Below are positions 13,663-19,521 of a DNA stretch of 19,521 nucleotides, piece after piece; within the stretch, counting starts at the first letter, position 1, and each line of letters starts with the position of its first letter. The notes under the pieces were generated by a model. That model was not told the origin of the DNA, searched no databases, and saw only the letters and a program-made list of their open reading frames with translations. The DNA is taken from assembly GCA_017547315.1 (NCBI GenBank), contig JAFYQA010000027.1, positions 1 through 19,521 on the forward strand, given 5' to 3'. The position numbers were made by a program, and so were the translations under genes. Source of the DNA: Roseburia sp. (lineage in GTDB: Bacteria > Bacillota_A > Clostridia > Lachnospirales > Lachnospiraceae).

Positions 13663-14889
13663 TTATTTCATAATAACTTTTACGAATTTCTTCTTACCAC
13701 GTTTTACGACTACGCCGTCGCCTTTGAAGAAGTCAGCATTGTAAGTTGCTTTGGTATCAGTCACTTTCTCGTCACCAACCATTACGCCACCCTGTTCTAC
13801 GGCACGACGTGCATCGGAACGGGATTTGTCTAAGCCTGTACGAACGAGAACTGCCATGATGTCCATGTCGCGTTCTGCGAAATCTTCTGCTGTAAGTTCA
13901 ACAGTTGGCATGTTAGCTAAGTCGCCGCCGCCTGCGAAAAGTGCGTGAGAAGCTTCTCTTGCTTTTGCTGCTTCTTCCTCACCGTGAACGAGTTTGGTGA
14001 GTTCGAATGCTAAGATTTCTTTTGCCTGGTTGAGCTGTGCGCCTTCCCAAGAATCCATTGCTTCGATTTCTTCCATAGGAAGGAAGGTAAGCATACGGAT
14101 ACATTTTAATACGTCAGCATCGCCAACGTTTCTCCAGTACTGGAAGAAGTCGAATGGAGATGTCTTGTTTGGATCAAGCCATACAGCACCTGACTGTGTT
14201 TTGCCCATCTTTTTACCTTCTGAGTTAAGAAGGAGTGTGATGGTCATAGCGTGAGCATCTTTACCGAGTTTACGACGGATAAGCTCTGTACCGCCGAGCA
14301 TGTTGCTCCACTGGTCGTCGCCACCGAATTCAAGGTTACAATCGTAATCCTGGAATAATTTGTAGAAGTCGTATGACTGCATGATCATGTAGTTAAATTC
14401 TAAGAAGCTAAGACCTTTTTCCATACGCTGTTTGTAACATTCAGCTGTTAACATACGGTTAACGGAGAAGTGTGGTCCAACTTCACGTAAAACGTCGATG
14501 TAGTTTAATTCTGTGAGCCAGTCAGCGTTGTTAACGAGAAGGGCTTTGCCTTCTGAGAAATCGATGAAACGGCTCATCTGTTTCTTGAAGCATTCTACGT
14601 TGTGAGCGATTGTCTCTGTGGTCATCATCTGACGCATGTCGGTACGTCCGGATGGGTCACCAATCATGGCTGTGCCGCCACCGATAAGTGCGATTGGTTT
14701 GTTACCAGCCATCTGGAGACGTTTCATTAAGCAAAGAGCCATGAAATGTCCTACATGGAGGCTGTCTGCGGTTGGGTCAAAACCGATGTAGAAAGTTGCC
14801 TTTCCGTTGTTGATTAAGTTCTTGATTTCTTCTTCATTTGTTACCTGCGCGATAAGACCGCGGGCAACTAATTCTTCATATAATGTCAT
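13663..14889 (-). CDS. tyrS: Tyrosyl-tRNA synthetase
   Basis: The 408-residue enzyme charges tRNA-Tyr with tyrosine using ATP. It is a class I synthetase with the HIGH-type signature HVGH at 45-48 inside DPTADSLHVGHF, the tyrosine-site segment YDFYKLFQDYDCNLEFGGDDQW (read as YDFYKLFQDYDC and LEFGGDDQW), and the KMSKS-type signature KMGKT at 227-231. The last ~65 residues are an S4 RNA-binding domain (GLDKSRSDARRAVEQGGVMV). Length is normal for bacterial TyrRS. The start is the ATG at 14889, with AAAGGAAG about eight bases upstream; the frame stays open 32 codons further upstream, but those codons encode no family sequence. The gene is controlled by a T-box leader and has an unusual structured insertion between that leader and its start. 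Confidence 0.98.
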   Translation of the reverse strand: MTLYEELVARGLIAQVTNEEEIKNLINNGKATFYIGFDPTADSLHVGHFMALCLMKRLQMAGNKPIALIGGGTAMIGDPSGRTDMRQMMTTETIAHNVECFKKQMSRFIDFSEGKALLVNNADWLTELNYIDVLREVGPHFSVNRMLTAECYKQRMEKGLSFLEFNYMIMQSYDFYKLFQDYDCNLEFGGDDQWSNMLGGTELIRRKLGKDAHAMTITLLLNSEGKKMGKTQSGAVWLDPNKTSPFDFFQYWRNVGDADVLKCIRMLTFLPMEEIEAMDSWEGAQLNQAKEILAFELTKLVHGEEEAAKAREASHALFAGGGDLANMPTVELTAEDFAERDMDIMAVLVRTGLDKSRSDARRAVEQGGVMVGDEKVTDTKATYNADFFKGDGVVVKRGKKKFVKVIMK

Positions 14890-14932
14890 ATTGGTTACTT
14901 CCTTTCTTTGAAATATGGGTTGTGGTTTGTTT

Positions 14933-15053
14933 AAGAAGCAGGTTTCAGAATTACAAGTAATTCTGAAACTCGCGTTGCTCGTCAAATGCGTCTAAACTGT
15001 CACGTGGAAGCAAGCATCCAGTGCCTGCTCAGACACATTTTCCTCTGCTTCTT
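14933..15053 (-). repeat. ~121-base element with 9-bp terminal inverted repeats in the tyrS leader
   Basis: AAGAAGCAG (14933-14941) and CTGCTTCTT (15045-15053) are perfect inverted copies and frame a region that lies wholly between the T-box terminator and the tyrS ribosome site. In the minus-strand RNA, an arm pairs GUGUCUGA with UUUAGACGC's complementary bases (8 bp with wobbles) and encloses a hairpin GCAGGCA/UGCUUGC. A second arm is the perfect 13-bp hairpin at 14942-14969. The whole could fold into a multi-armed RNA, or be a miniature inserted element. No target-site duplication was seen, and no second copy was found in the window. Confidence 0.5.
14942..14969. repeat. Perfect 28-base palindrome upstream of tyrS
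   Basis: GTTTCAGAATTAC (14942-14954), AA, then GTAATTCTGAAAC (14957-14969). There is no T-run on the tyrS transcript side, so it is not a terminator for that gene. It would form a very stable hairpin ~50 bases before the start codon. Confidence 0.8.
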
Positions 15054-15070
15054 CGCGAACATTCGCGCAT

Positions 15071-15103
15071 AAGAAAAGCCCCGCCCTTGTAAAAGGACGA
15101 GGC
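15071..15103 (-). terminator. T-box terminator hairpin
   Basis: On the minus strand GCCTCGTCCTT pairs with AAGGGCGGGGC (11 bp with G-U pairs) around a 4-base loop, followed by TTTTCTT. Part of the left side competes with the T-box antiterminator. Confidence 0.88.
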
Positions 15104-15352
15104 ATAAAAACTCGTGATACCACCTTTTTTCGTAAACAGCTCGCACTGCTTACCTCTGTAAGTGTCCGACAACACTCCGGCGCGGATAACGTGCGCTACT
15201 ACGTCACAGCCTACTTGCGAAATCGCGTTCGGTGTGAAGCTCGGGGATGTATTCGTAATAAGCTTCCCATGCACCTCTCATCAACCGGTTACTTTCTGTT
15301 TGCTCCACTTACTATTACTTGTTCCCGTCAAAGCCTTTTGTCTGCTTCAATT
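15071..15352 (-). promoter_or_regulatory. T-box leader (tyrosine) controlling tyrS
   Basis: On the minus strand the leader runs from the predicted start near 15352. The Stem I part includes GAATACATCC, whose UAC (complement of 15249-15251) is a plausible tyrosine specifier codon. CGTTATCCG, usual in the middle of T-boxes, follows. The T-box core reads AGGTGGTATCACG (complement of 15113-15125), close to the consensus AGGGTGGNACCGCG, and is followed at once by the terminator. Uncharged tRNA-Tyr would pair with the specifier and the T-box bulge, form the antiterminator and let tyrS be transcribed. The specifier assignment agrees with the downstream gene. Exact stem borders were not folded by computer. 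Confidence 0.9.
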
Positions 15353-15358
15353 AAGGGT

Positions 15359-15388
15359 ATTATAGTCATTATGGGCGGGATTTGTCAA
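15359..15388 (-). promoter_or_regulatory. Promoter of the tyrS T-box transcript
   Basis: Consensus TTGACA (complement of 15383-15388) and consensus TATAAT (complement of 15359-15364) are 18 bases apart on the minus strand. Confidence 0.88.
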
Positions 15389-15443
15389 GGTAGAAATGTC
15401 ATTATATTGTGGACAGAAGGGATTAAAAGTTACTGTTCACTCA

Positions 15444-15470
15444 GCAGCTAATCATTTACTGATTTGCTGC
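15444..15470. other. Imperfect hairpin in the non-coding region upstream of the YvcK-like gene
   Basis: GCAGC-T-AATCA (15444-15454) pairs with TGATT-T-GCTGC (15460-15470), 10 bp with one T/T mismatch and a 5-base loop, with no T-run. The rest of 15389-15669 is AT-rich and holds no gene I can support; ATATGATAAT at 15547-15556 could be a -10 for the next operon but lacks a recognisable -35. Confidence 0.35.
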
Positions 15471-15669
15471 GTAAGAATATGATTAAAATTATTTCTCATG
15501 TGGATATCAAGTAATAAGAAAATAGTAGCATCTTAGATTTTTTGTGATATGATAATTTTAAGTTACAGTTCAAGTGTCAGTCAAAATGGAACAGGATGAA
15601 ATTGCTTTGTGAATGGTATGAAAGTGAACAATAACTTTTTGAAGATATAAAAACGAGGTGCATAAATAT

Positions 15670-16632
15670 ATGAAAAGAAAAGTAGTAGTCTTAGGTGGGG
15701 GAACAGGTTCATCCACGTTGCTTCGAGGACTAAAAGAGTTTCCTCTGGATATCACTGCTATCGTATCGGTTTGTGATGATGGCAAAAGTACTGGGGTATT
15801 ACGCGAAGAATTTAGCATACCGGCGGTAGGGGATATTCGTCGTGTTCTGGCGGCACTTTCGGAGACAGAGCCGTTGGTAATGGAATTGTTTAATTATCGT
15901 TTTAAAACGACCAGTGACTTAGATGGTCATACTGTGGGCAACTTACTTCTTACAGCATCTTCTGAAATAACAGGTAATCTGTCAGATGGCATTGAGGCAT
16001 TAAGTAAAGTTTTTAACTTAAAAGGAAAAGTGGTGCCGCTTACCGAAGATAATGTCGTTTTAATGGGTGAGATGGCGGATGGAACGATTGTTGAGGGAGA
16101 ACACAATATTACACAAAACGGCACTCCTATTAAAAAGGTTTATTATAAAGAAGAACCGGTTCCGACCAAAGAGGCGGTGAAGGCATTAGAAGAAGCGGAT
16201 TTAATTTTGCTTAGTATGGGAAGTGTTTTTACAAGTATTATTCCCAATTTGATTTGTGACGGAATTATCAGTGCAATTGACCAGAGTAAGGCCAAAATTA
16301 TGTATGTCTGCAATATGGTAACGCAGCCGGGCGAGACGGAAGATTTTAAGGTGTCTGATCATGTGAAGTTATTAAATCAGTATTTAGGAAAACATAAAAT
16401 AGATGTAGTACTTGCCAATAATGGTGAGATTGACGCAGAAATGGCAAAGCGTTATGAGTCGCTAGAACAAAAAGATCCGGTTGAGTTGGATTTAGAGAAA
16501 ACACAGGAAATGGTCGAGCAGGTGATTTGTGATGACTATGTATCGATAAAAAATAATTTGTTGCGTCATAACGTGTTGAAGTTGAGCATGCATATATTTG
16601 CTTATTTATTGGAGCAGAAAAAAGATGAGTGA
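15670..16632 (+). CDS. YvcK/CofD-like family protein (divergent gluconeogenesis-factor paralogue)
   Basis: The 320-residue protein belongs to the YvcK/CofD-like family, Rossmann-like proteins that bind UDP-GlcNAc and link carbon metabolism to wall growth. The nucleotide-binding loop is GGGTGSS at 9-15. DITAIVSVCDDG follows, then GKSTGVLREEF at 38-48, where B. subtilis YvcK, from memory, has GGSSGRLRKEL. GDIRRVLAAL, HTVGNLLL and SMGSVFTSIIPNL follow at the expected places. The ATG at 15670 has GAGGTG nine bases upstream; a GTG at 15658 is in frame but overlaps that site. YvcK normally sits in rapZ-yvcK-whiA; here it overlaps a MATE transporter gene by 8 bases instead. It may be a second paralogue with a changed ligand, which is inference. 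Confidence 0.88.
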   Translation: MKRKVVVLGGGTGSSTLLRGLKEFPLDITAIVSVCDDGKSTGVLREEFSIPAVGDIRRVLAALSETEPLVMELFNYRFKTTSDLDGHTVGNLLLTASSEITGNLSDGIEALSKVFNLKGKVVPLTEDNVVLMGEMADGTIVEGEHNITQNGTPIKKVYYKEEPVPTKEAVKALEEADLILLSMGSVFTSIIPNLICDGIISAIDQSKAKIMYVCNMVTQPGETEDFKVSDHVKLLNQYLGKHKIDVVLANNGEIDAEMAKRYESLEQKDPVELDLEKTQEMVEQVICDDYVSIKNNLLRHNVLKLSMHIFAYLLEQKKDE

Positions 16633-17983
16633 TACAAAGGTAAAGAATGGAATACTTGAAGGGGTTATTTGGAAACAGTTGTTATTGTTTTTCTTCCCGA
16701 TTATGATAGGTTCTTTTTTTCAACAGTTATATAATACGGCGGATGCCCTGATTCTAGGACGTGCAGTAGGAAAAGAAGCATTGGCAGCGGTTGGTGGTTC
16801 TGCGGCGTTGATTAGCAGTTTGGTAGTGAATTTTTTTATGGGACTGACATCTGGTGCAGCAATTATCACATCCCAGATGTTGGGCGCAGGGAATAAAGAA
16901 CGATTGAATGATGCGATACATACGATTTATGCGTTTTCAATTATAGGAAGCGTTGCCTTTGCAGTAGTAGGAATTGTGGCATCGCCGATGTTACTTACCT
17001 GGATGAATACTGCTCCGGAATTGATGCAGGATTCGATTGTTTATTTGCAGATTTATTTTGGCGGAAGTATTTTTATTTTCATATATAATACCGGTTCTAG
17101 TATTTTAAGGGCGTTGGGTGATTCGAAACGACCATTGTATTATCTGATTGCGTGTTGCGTGATTAATATTGTATTAGACATTCTGATGGTAGCAGTGTTT
17201 GATTTGGGCGTAGCAGGTGTTGCGATTGCAACTGTTGCAGCACAGGCAGTGAGTGCGATACTTGTAACACAGGCGTTGATGCGAGAAAAAGAGTTGTGTG
17301 ATTTTTCGTTGCGGAAAATTCGCATGAATGCGGAACTGTTGAAAGAGGAACTTTTCTTAGGTTTCCCAACCGGAATACAGGCGTCGATGTACAATATTTC
17401 GAATATGCTGGTGCAATCGTCGATTAATAGTTTTGGAACGGATACGACGGCGGCATGGGCGGCGTATGGAAAACTGGATGCGATTTTTTGGATGATGAGT
17501 GGTGCGTTGGGAATAGCGATTACGACGTTTGTGGGACAGAATTATGGTGCGGGCAAAATAGACCGTGTAAAAAAGAGCGTCAAAGTGGGACTTTTTATGG
17601 ATATCGGAATCGCTGTGGTGATGGGAGTGCTTTTAATTGTGGCACGTGTACCATTGTTTGGTATTTTCTGTGAGGATGCAGCAGTGGTAGAGATTGGTGC
17701 ACATATGCTATTTGTGCTTACACCATTTTATTGTGTATATGTGTTTACAGAGATTTATTCGGGGGCATTGCGTGGCTTGGGAGATGTAGTTGTACCGATG
17801 CTAATTACCATGTTTGGTGTGTGTGGCGTACGAACGCTTTGGATTGCGATTGTGGCAGGGGCATTTCCAACCTTGGATGTAGTGATTTTTAATTATCCGG
17901 TGACGTGGGTGATATCGGGGGTAGCGTTTATTATTTATTACAAATATAAGATAAAGAAGGTTGAGGCATTGTTTACGAGATAA
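16625..17983 (+). CDS. MATE family efflux transporter
   Basis: The 452-residue membrane protein has the usual MATE length and about 12 hydrophobic helices in two related halves. The first half starts with FFFPIMIGSFFQQLYNTADALILGR, of which PIMIGSFFQQLYNTAD is the family's conserved N-terminal motif, followed by LAAVGGSAAL. The second half begins near residue 245 with LFLGFPTGIQASMYNIS, then AYGKLDAIFWMMSGALG and TFVGQNYGAG. MATE proteins export drugs or metabolites in exchange for Na+ or H+. The ATG at 16625 overlaps the end of the YvcK-like gene by 8 bases, with GGAG about ten bases upstream, so the two are probably translated together. The substrate cannot be told from sequence. No clear terminator follows before the CapA gene 71 bases downstream, which could be read through. 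Confidence 0.94.
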   Translation: MSDTKVKNGILEGVIWKQLLLFFFPIMIGSFFQQLYNTADALILGRAVGKEALAAVGGSAALISSLVVNFFMGLTSGAAIITSQMLGAGNKERLNDAIHTIYAFSIIGSVAFAVVGIVASPMLLTWMNTAPELMQDSIVYLQIYFGGSIFIFIYNTGSSILRALGDSKRPLYYLIACCVINIVLDILMVAVFDLGVAGVAIATVAAQAVSAILVTQALMREKELCDFSLRKIRMNAELLKEELFLGFPTGIQASMYNISNMLVQSSINSFGTDTTAAWAAYGKLDAIFWMMSGALGIAITTFVGQNYGAGKIDRVKKSVKVGLFMDIGIAVVMGVLLIVARVPLFGIFCEDAAVVEIGAHMLFVLTPFYCVYVFTEIYSGALRGLGDVVVPMLITMFGVCGVRTLWIAIVAGAFPTLDVVIFNYPVTWVISGVAFIIYYKYKIKKVEALFTR

Positions 17984-18054
17984 TCGTTACTTTATATGGA
18001 TTTAAGAACGACCCAAATAGCTGTTGCGAATACAATTCAGAAAAGAGGATTTTT

Positions 18055-19239
18055 GTGAGAAAAATATGGAAACGAATAAGTAGTATTTTCGTTATAAGTT
18101 TTATTATGATGTGTGCAGGGTGTGGGAATTCTGCAGAGCTTGGCGAAGGCGTGAGTGATACAGAAAATGAAGCTTGCCAAAATACCGAAGATAGTGGAGT
18201 GTCGGATGGTGAAGTTGCAGTTACAGAGATGGTAGCAGAGACGGAGTCTGAGCCGGAAATTACCGGTGCATATGATTTTACTCTCTGTTTTGGCGGTGAT
18301 ATCAGTCTGGATGAAAAAGCCGTAACGACAGCACAGTTAGATGCATCCGAAGGAGATATTTCAAAATGCATTTCGCCGGAGTTAATCAAGATTATGCAGG
18401 ATGCTGATATCATGTGTTTGAATAATGAGTTTACGTTTAGTAATAATGGCGCTCCGATGAACGGAAAAATGTATACATTTCGAGCGAAACCAGAGCGTGT
18501 CAGTATTTTACGGGACATGGGCGTAGATATTGTGCAGTTGTCTAATAATCACGTGTATGATTATGGAAAACAGGCGTTGTTGGATACGTTTACGACGTTA
18601 GAAGATGCAGGAATTGATTATTTTGGAGCGGGACACAATTTAGAAGAAGCAATGCAACCGATTTATTACACCTTGGATGATAAGGTGGTGGCGTTTGTAG
18701 GGGCATCTCGTGCAGAAAAAAATAAAATGACACCACAGGCGACAGACACGGAACCAGGAATATTGCGTTGCTATGATACGGAACTTTTTTTACAAGTAAT
18801 AGCAGAGGCTGATGAGAATGCGGATTTTGTCATTGCAGTGGTGCATTGGGGGACAGAGTACAGCTATGATTTGGAAGATGTGCAGCTTACCACCGGAAAA
18901 GAATATTTGGATGCTGGCGCGGATGTGATTATTGGAGGACATTCTCATTGTTTACAGGGGATGGAATTTTATGATGGCAAGCCGATTATTTATAGTTTGG
19001 GAAACTACTGGTTTAATGATAAGATGTTAGACTCAATGCTTGTTGAATTGCATTTTTCCGGAAATGATGAGGAGCAGAATTTAGAGGTAAAAATGATTCC
19101 GGCGATTCAGACTCACGCTACGACGAATTGGGTGGACGAAGCAGAACAGCAACGTATCTTCGAGTTTATGAAAAGCATTTCTGTAAATGTCGAGATTGAC
19201 GAAGATGGTATAGTGAGAGAACGGGCGACCGTGGAATAG
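18055..19239 (+). CDS. CapA family lipoprotein (PgsA/poly-gamma-glutamate-type metallophosphatase fold)
   Basis: The 394-residue product has a hydrophobic N-terminal segment ending MMCAGC, a lipobox-like site with the lipid Cys at 23; the Cys at -3 is unusual, where Leu is typical. An acidic Glu/Thr/Ser linker runs to ~70. The CapA domain (PGA_cap, a calcineurin-like fold) follows: GGDIS with D82, LNNEF, LSNNHVYDYG with H166, VHWGTEY with H264, GGHSHCLQG with H296 and H298, and YSLGNYWF. These are the family's metal-site motifs. Members take part in surface polymer (poly-gamma-glutamate) assembly, but most stand-alone copies have unknown roles. No capB/capC genes are near. The GTG start has AGAGGA five bases upstream. 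A bidirectional terminator follows. Confidence 0.93.
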   Translation: MRKIWKRISSIFVISFIMMCAGCGNSAELGEGVSDTENEACQNTEDSGVSDGEVAVTEMVAETESEPEITGAYDFTLCFGGDISLDEKAVTTAQLDASEGDISKCISPELIKIMQDADIMCLNNEFTFSNNGAPMNGKMYTFRAKPERVSILRDMGVDIVQLSNNHVYDYGKQALLDTFTTLEDAGIDYFGAGHNLEEAMQPIYYTLDDKVVAFVGASRAEKNKMTPQATDTEPGILRCYDTELFLQVIAEADENADFVIAVVHWGTEYSYDLEDVQLTTGKEYLDAGADVIIGGHSHCLQGMEFYDGKPIIYSLGNYWFNDKMLDSMLVELHFSGNDEEQNLEVKMIPAIQTHATTNWVDEAEQQRIFEFMKSISVNVEIDEDGIVRERATVE

Positions 19240-19268
19240 TATAGAAATGAAGTAATATAGATAAAAAC

Positions 19269-19305
19269 AGGGTATCAGTAGATTTAAATTACTGATACCC
19301 TATTT
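19269..19305. terminator. Bidirectional terminator after the CapA gene
   Basis: AGGGTATCAGTA (19269-19280) pairs perfectly with TACTGATACCCT (19290-19301) around a 9-base loop, flanked by an A-run on the left and T-rich sequence on the right. It separates convergent genes. Confidence 0.87.
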
Positions 19306-19323
19306 ATTAGAAACGATGATAGT

Positions 19324-19521
19324 TTAACGATAAAATAGCATGCCGTCCTGTTCCATACGTTCACAGTAACCCTGATCGTATAGGTATTCGAGACAAGAGA
19401 AGGTTTTGGTTATAATGGATTTAACCGTAAAAAATTTCTCTACGTCAGTAGGGAGCGTATATACACCGTAGACGCGGAAAGCGATTTCCTGCACGGTTAA
19501 AGCTTCTGCACTGTTTGCAAG
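19324..19521 (-). CDS. C-terminal fragment of a minus-strand gene, winged-helix-like tail (possibly an MBL-fold metallohydrolase)
   Basis: On the minus strand the frame is open from the window edge to a TAA (complement of 19324-19326), giving the last 65 residues of a protein. It contains ALTVQEIAFRVYGVYTLP, then FFTVKSIITKTFSCLEYLYD, then QGYCERMEQDGMLFYR. The order helix, helix, long helix, then a short beta hairpin with a charged turn resembles a winged-helix domain, and the EIA..VYG and LEYL..QG pattern resembles the C-terminal domain of many MBL-fold hydrolases. The metal-binding part would be outside the window, so the family call is tentative. The convergent terminator at 19269-19305 supports a real gene end here. 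Confidence 0.55.
   Translation of the reverse strand, partial: LANSAEALTVQEIAFRVYGVYTLPTDVEKFFTVKSIITKTFSCLEYLYDQGYCERMEQDGMLFYR

Noticed and set aside
15029..15274. 81-codon minus-strand frame upstream of tyrS
   Set aside because: It lies wholly over the T-box leader, whose core motif and terminator account for the sequence; it has no ribosome site.

Overview
The window looks like a chromosomal segment of an AT-rich, low-GC Gram-positive anaerobe, most likely a Lachnospiraceae-type Clostridium relative. The signs are strong AGGAGG-type ribosome sites, frequent TTG/GTG starts, a T-box-controlled tyrS, an Rpn/PD-(D/E)XK gene of the kind common in that family, a butyryl-/4-hydroxybutyrate-type CoA-transferase, ferredoxin-based redox genes and many lipoproteins. 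I see no rRNA, tRNA, CRISPR array, insertion sequence or prophage.

Layout. Bases 1-1005 hold the 3' end of a CoA-transferase, a 64-codon remnant of an amidohydrolase whose middle is missing, and a terminator. Bases 1137-5223 carry two sigma factor/membrane-protein pairs of the ECF sigma/anti-sigma type, separated by an oppositely oriented Rpn nuclease gene. Bases 5282-6905 carry uppP with a clear promoter, bioY and a terminator. A 37-codon membrane-peptide gene with a strong ribosome site lies on the minus strand at 6972-7085. Then come a uracil/hypoxanthine-DNA-glycosylase family gene, an RNA-structure-rich spacer and a repeat-containing lipoprotein gene (to 9054), followed by a ferredoxin plus NapH-like membrane Fe-S pair (to 10083).

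Bases 10164-13649 form a divergent envelope locus. A Crp/Fnr regulator and a PdaC-like polysaccharide deacetylase lipoprotein run leftward as an operon, and a lipoprotein with an LprI-like (DUF1311) region runs rightward. A dyad overlaps the predicted regulator promoter. Bases 13663-15388 hold tyrS with a tyrosine T-box leader. About 120 bases with terminal inverted repeats and several hairpins lie between the T-box terminator and tyrS. Bases 15670-19239 hold a divergent YvcK-family gene overlapping a MATE transporter gene, then a CapA-family lipoprotein. The window ends in the C-terminal part of a minus-strand gene that resembles the tail domain of MBL-fold hydrolases.

Much of the window concerns the cell envelope: UppP recycles the undecaprenyl carrier, the deacetylase modifies peptidoglycan, the LprI-like protein may bind lysozyme, YvcK-type proteins link metabolism to wall growth, CapA-type proteins relate to surface polymers, and the ECF pairs may sense surface stress. 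No single recognised novel system is evident. The most unusual items are the structured insertion in the tyrS leader, the alternative-hairpin spacer before the 7848 lipoprotein gene, the small membrane-peptide gene, and the possible lysozyme-defence locus.
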